In this document: positions 61,116-64,000 of the stretch, piece by piece
Layout: the number at the start of each line of letters is the position of its first letter
Position numbering within the stretch: the first letter of the stretch is position 1
Source of the DNA: Lepidodermella squamata
Lineage: Eukaryota; Gastrotricha
Reading direction: 5' to 3'
Length of the DNA: 64,000 bases
Assembly: GCA_047495785.1 (NCBI GenBank)
Contig: JBLDXI010000054.1
Location: forward strand, 4,216,001 to 4,280,000
Program-made: the position numbers and the translations under genes
Notes under the pieces: model-generated
Seen by the model: only the letters and a program-made list of their open reading frames with translations
The model's database searches: none
Told to the model about the DNA's origin: nothing

Positions 61116-64000
61116 TTAACTAACCGTTCGGCCATAAGTCCAAACATCACCTCGAACACGCTTACGGCGAATGCCTACGGAGTATCCGTTGGTTGCAGAC
61201 GCAGAGTCATTACCCATCGAAGAGGAAGTCGAGGATGAGTGTGACTGGAGAACCACAACTTCCAACGCGAACATAAGCTGAGCCTTACCCCAGTCGTTAT
61301 TGATGGTACATTGCAATTTCCAATCGTTGATGTTGTCATATCGAACTTGCACGATTTCTTCAAGGGCTCGTCGCAGTGCAGACATGACGCACTCGCATTG
61401 AGAAACAATCGACCTGTATAATTGGCGCACATTTTTTCGTGAACGACGGAGCATTTTGCTAGTTACTTACTCAGAACCAAGAGAGGGAACGTTGATGCAA
61501 GTAATGTCATGACCTAAAATGTATCGAGATAACAGAGTCATCATATCCTTCTTCTAAATCAACTCACCAACAGCGCCACGAATGACGCGTGGATGGCCCT
61601 GTGAAGCGGACGGAGCGCGCCTGTGCATTGATACTGCCCCGTTCTGAAATATATCCCCATCACCAATAGGGCGCTTGATCTTAGAATGTGGAGTGAAAAA
61701 GTTTCGAATTGACGCAATAAAACGGCGACCAGGTGTAGCCGACGGCGAAGCCACTGCGTTGGCACCTGAAACAGGGTTCCCTGGCACGACTGTGCGCAAA
61801 TTGCTTGACTGCTTCAACTTCGCCGTGTTGAAGTTTGCAGTAGGCGTAGCATTGTTAACCGCTGATGAGCCGACGGTTGGTGGGGTTGAACCTGGTTTGC
61901 CATAAGAACGGTGAGCAGTGGGCGAGGCCAAAATCATCGAATCTACGGACCCGCTACGGCCAGGAGACTTGTCCGAGTTCGGTATCACAATTTGGGTTGT
62001 TGACGGATTCACGATTATCGAATCAATGGATCGCGAAGGCATCAAGGGAGATAGAGATGATCCTTTGGCAGCGGCGTGGCTGATTCGGTCTGTGATAGGT
62101 GTCAGGGTCTTACCAATGTGACCTGTGGTTGCAGGCAGAAAGACATGCGCAGCTTGGTTGGCGCCTGAAGACTTGCAAGCAGCTCGATTTTTAGCAGCGG
62201 GCGCTAGGATAATGATAAATTAAGGTGCATAAAGTGAGTACACAAATTAGAGCCTGCATTTTGCGAATTCGAATATGTACTAAAAAACCTGCTCTATTGT
62301 GGAAAATGGCCTCCATATCACGAACATGAAAAGAGAAATACATGCTACCTGAAAACGCCATTTGGCCAGTCGGCGAGTACTGAGGATGGGCTGTAGGCGG
62401 TGCAACATTTTCCTTGCTAGAAATGCTGTTTTCAGACAACCATCCGCTTGTCGAGTCGTCTTCAACACTGTATTCGCTGTTTTGATCGAAAGACGAGCCA
62501 TGAGGAGCAAGAGGCTTCCGGAAGTTTTCGGCTTGGCGTGGTGAAATGGCATCATTACTTGCAGCGTGGGATATCCCAGTAGGTCCAGCACTGTTCGGGA
62601 ATACGGATTCTTGGAACTCTGGCTCCTGATTAGCGCTATGCTCCAGAGCGCCCATTGACGATGGTACAGTCATCGGTATATGGCGGGTGGTGGATTCACG
62701 CAGACGCCAATTCATACGCGTCCCGTTAGAGCTCAACTTGCGGCGCCACAGTAATAAATATACAGCTGTCACCTCATTATATGGCCATGTTTTGGGATCC
62801 CGGGAAAGAATAGCCAAAAGAGAGTCGTAGGATATTCCGAGCTTTACAACGAGCTGAAAAAAGGGAGACAATGATTTGACATGATTTGCATGTTGTTCAA
62901 TTACTTACCTCAAACATAACTTCCCTATCAGGCATCTTCAGTTTTTCCATGTACCCGCTTTCCCAACGGACTGGGATCATGGATCCTGTATTGGGCTCGG
63001 TCTGGCGAGCAGATTGTTGTGTCTTCGGATACGTGAAAAATGAATTGGCGTTGGATTGGCAGAGCCAAGGATGCACGAGTAATTGTCGGACAGTGATGCG
63101 GCGGCGTGGATCGACCTAATCAATTTATAAAATGCGCATGTAACATCTCTGAACAACCATTCTTTGTTCGTTTAGACAGTAAAATTATAATGTTAAGTCT
63201 ACACTTTTGGATCGAGCCACCCGAAAAAGTCCAGTTTAGACAACTTTCACAGTATAACGCTGGGATTTTGGCTACCTGGTACCCTGAGACGAGAAAATTA
63301 AAAATTCACAATGTTGGCTTTTAAGGCTGCCAATTGTCGAAAGATCACTGATGTTGGTATTGGATTTGCGTTATGGTGTATAACTAGTTACCTGACCGCA
63401 AATAGTTTCAAATACGTGTAATCGTTAGAGCTTAGATCTATTGGATAGGCGTCGTAATACCAAATTTAGGAAGACTTCAAACGAAAAACCTTGTGGGGAG
63501 ATTTATCTCGCATAATTTTCAAAAAATGTCAGACATTTTCATCCCTCTGAAATTCGGCTCGATTCGCTTGCTCATGGACGTACTGTTGTCTATCAGGTCA
63601 GCCTATCAATAGCTCCTATCAGTTACGATTTTCTATTTTCTATTCTATTTCATTCAGAAGAAAAATTACTATCTCGCGATGCTTGATGGTCTGCTGCCAC
63701 GGATCCGAATGGTGATTGTGCCCTTTGCTAACGTATATTAACTGATATTTCTACACACTACACATATCAAGTATGGCCTCATATTTCATAATAGTAGGCC
63801 AATTACGATAATGAATAAAACAATTGCGATTGAACGAAGTGGAAAAATAGTGTCAAATATCAGATCGATTTAAACGAAGCGAACTTCGGATTTCGATGAT
63901 ATATAGTTCAGCTAGCGAAACTTACATTAAGCAATTGCCTTAGCAGGGTTATGCTGCCCTCACTCAGAAACGAGGGCACATGGAAGCGACCATGCAGAAT
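61116..64000 (-). CDS. MELK: MELK-like protein kinase, C-terminal part (continues beyond the window)
   Basis: MELK (PIG-1 in nematodes) is an AMPK-related kinase of cell division. Exons, in transcript order, are 64000-63926 (cut by the window edge), 63115-62909, 62853-62349, 62203-61568, 61513-61471 and 61413-61116. They encode the last kinase lobe (HVPSFLSEGSITLLRQLLN, then VDPRRRITVRQLLVHPWL), a UBA-like helical segment (LVVKLGISYDSLLAIL, TAVYLLLWRRKL), a long low-complexity Ser/Pro/Asn linker, and the KA1 domain (EEIVQVRYDNINDWKLQCTI ... LMFALEVVVLQ). KA1 ends with GIRRKRVRGDVWTYGRTVS, matching MELK. An extra Ser/Asn/Gly-rich insert of about 20 residues sits in KA1 after VVLQ, and the last helix appears shortened. 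The linker is much longer than in human MELK. Confidence 0.9.
63116..63925 (-). other. 810-nt intron of the MELK-like gene
   Basis: The intron lies between LLRQLLN and VDPRRR. It is much longer than most introns in the window. Short open frames within it show no similarity, and no repeat or transposon ends were recognised. Confidence 0.7.

Noticed and set aside
63106-63324. Plus-strand open frame inside the MELK intron
   Set aside because: No similarity and it overlaps the splice acceptor of a well-supported exon.
1-64000. Bacterial or transferred gene cluster
   Set aside because: All recognised genes have spliceosomal introns and animal-type relatives. No stretch shows uninterrupted foreign coding.

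Overview
This is animal nuclear DNA. Every gene recognised is split by GT..AG introns, many only 48-66 nt long, and the gene set is metazoan: BAZ2, RING1, FoxP, MELK, ATP6AP2, Rab30, class I myosin and a Na,K-ATPase-type alpha subunit. Short introns and moderately packed genes suggest a small-genome protostome; a nematode or tardigrade is plausible but not proven by the sequence. No bacterial operons, rRNA, CRISPR or convincing tRNA were seen. I assembled exon chains by hand from splice sites, frame and family similarity. For every complete gene the summed exon length is divisible by three.

Layout. Positions 751-9490 (+) hold threonyl-tRNA synthetase with a possible mitochondrial presequence, a Rab30-like GTPase and a short-tailed class I myosin. 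Positions 10246-16897 (-) hold a BAZ2-type chromatin protein without a visible PHD finger, then an unrecognised 345-aa protein. Positions 16898-24290 have no recognised gene; they hold simple repeats and a 570-bp transposon-like element with 8-bp target-site duplications. A Polycomb RING1/RNF2 gene (24291-25283, +) and a two-HMG-box protein with a glutamine-rich tail (27228-29084, +) follow. Positions 29085-38805 are gene-poor, with a terminal-inverted-repeat element and pieces of non-LTR retrotransposons. A divergent Na,K-ATPase-like alpha subunit lies at 38806-42431 (+).

Positions 43313-48272 are the most unusual stretch. Two tandem genes sit between two arrays that share an identical 17-mer. 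The second gene (45565-47980) encodes a zinc knuckle or finger, a tyrosine-recombinase-like domain with well-spaced catalytic residues, and AT-hooks, so it looks like a Crypton-type recombinase gene. FoxP (50561-54104, +), ATP6AP2 (55771-56875, -), an unrecognised 281-aa gene (58799-60005, +), another inverted-repeat element and the 3' part of MELK (61116 to beyond the right edge, -) complete the window.

The genes do not form one pathway. Several concern chromatin and transcription (BAZ2, RING1, HMG, FoxP, possibly the recombinase-like AT-hook protein) and several concern membranes and trafficking (Rab30, myosin I, ATPase, ATP6AP2).
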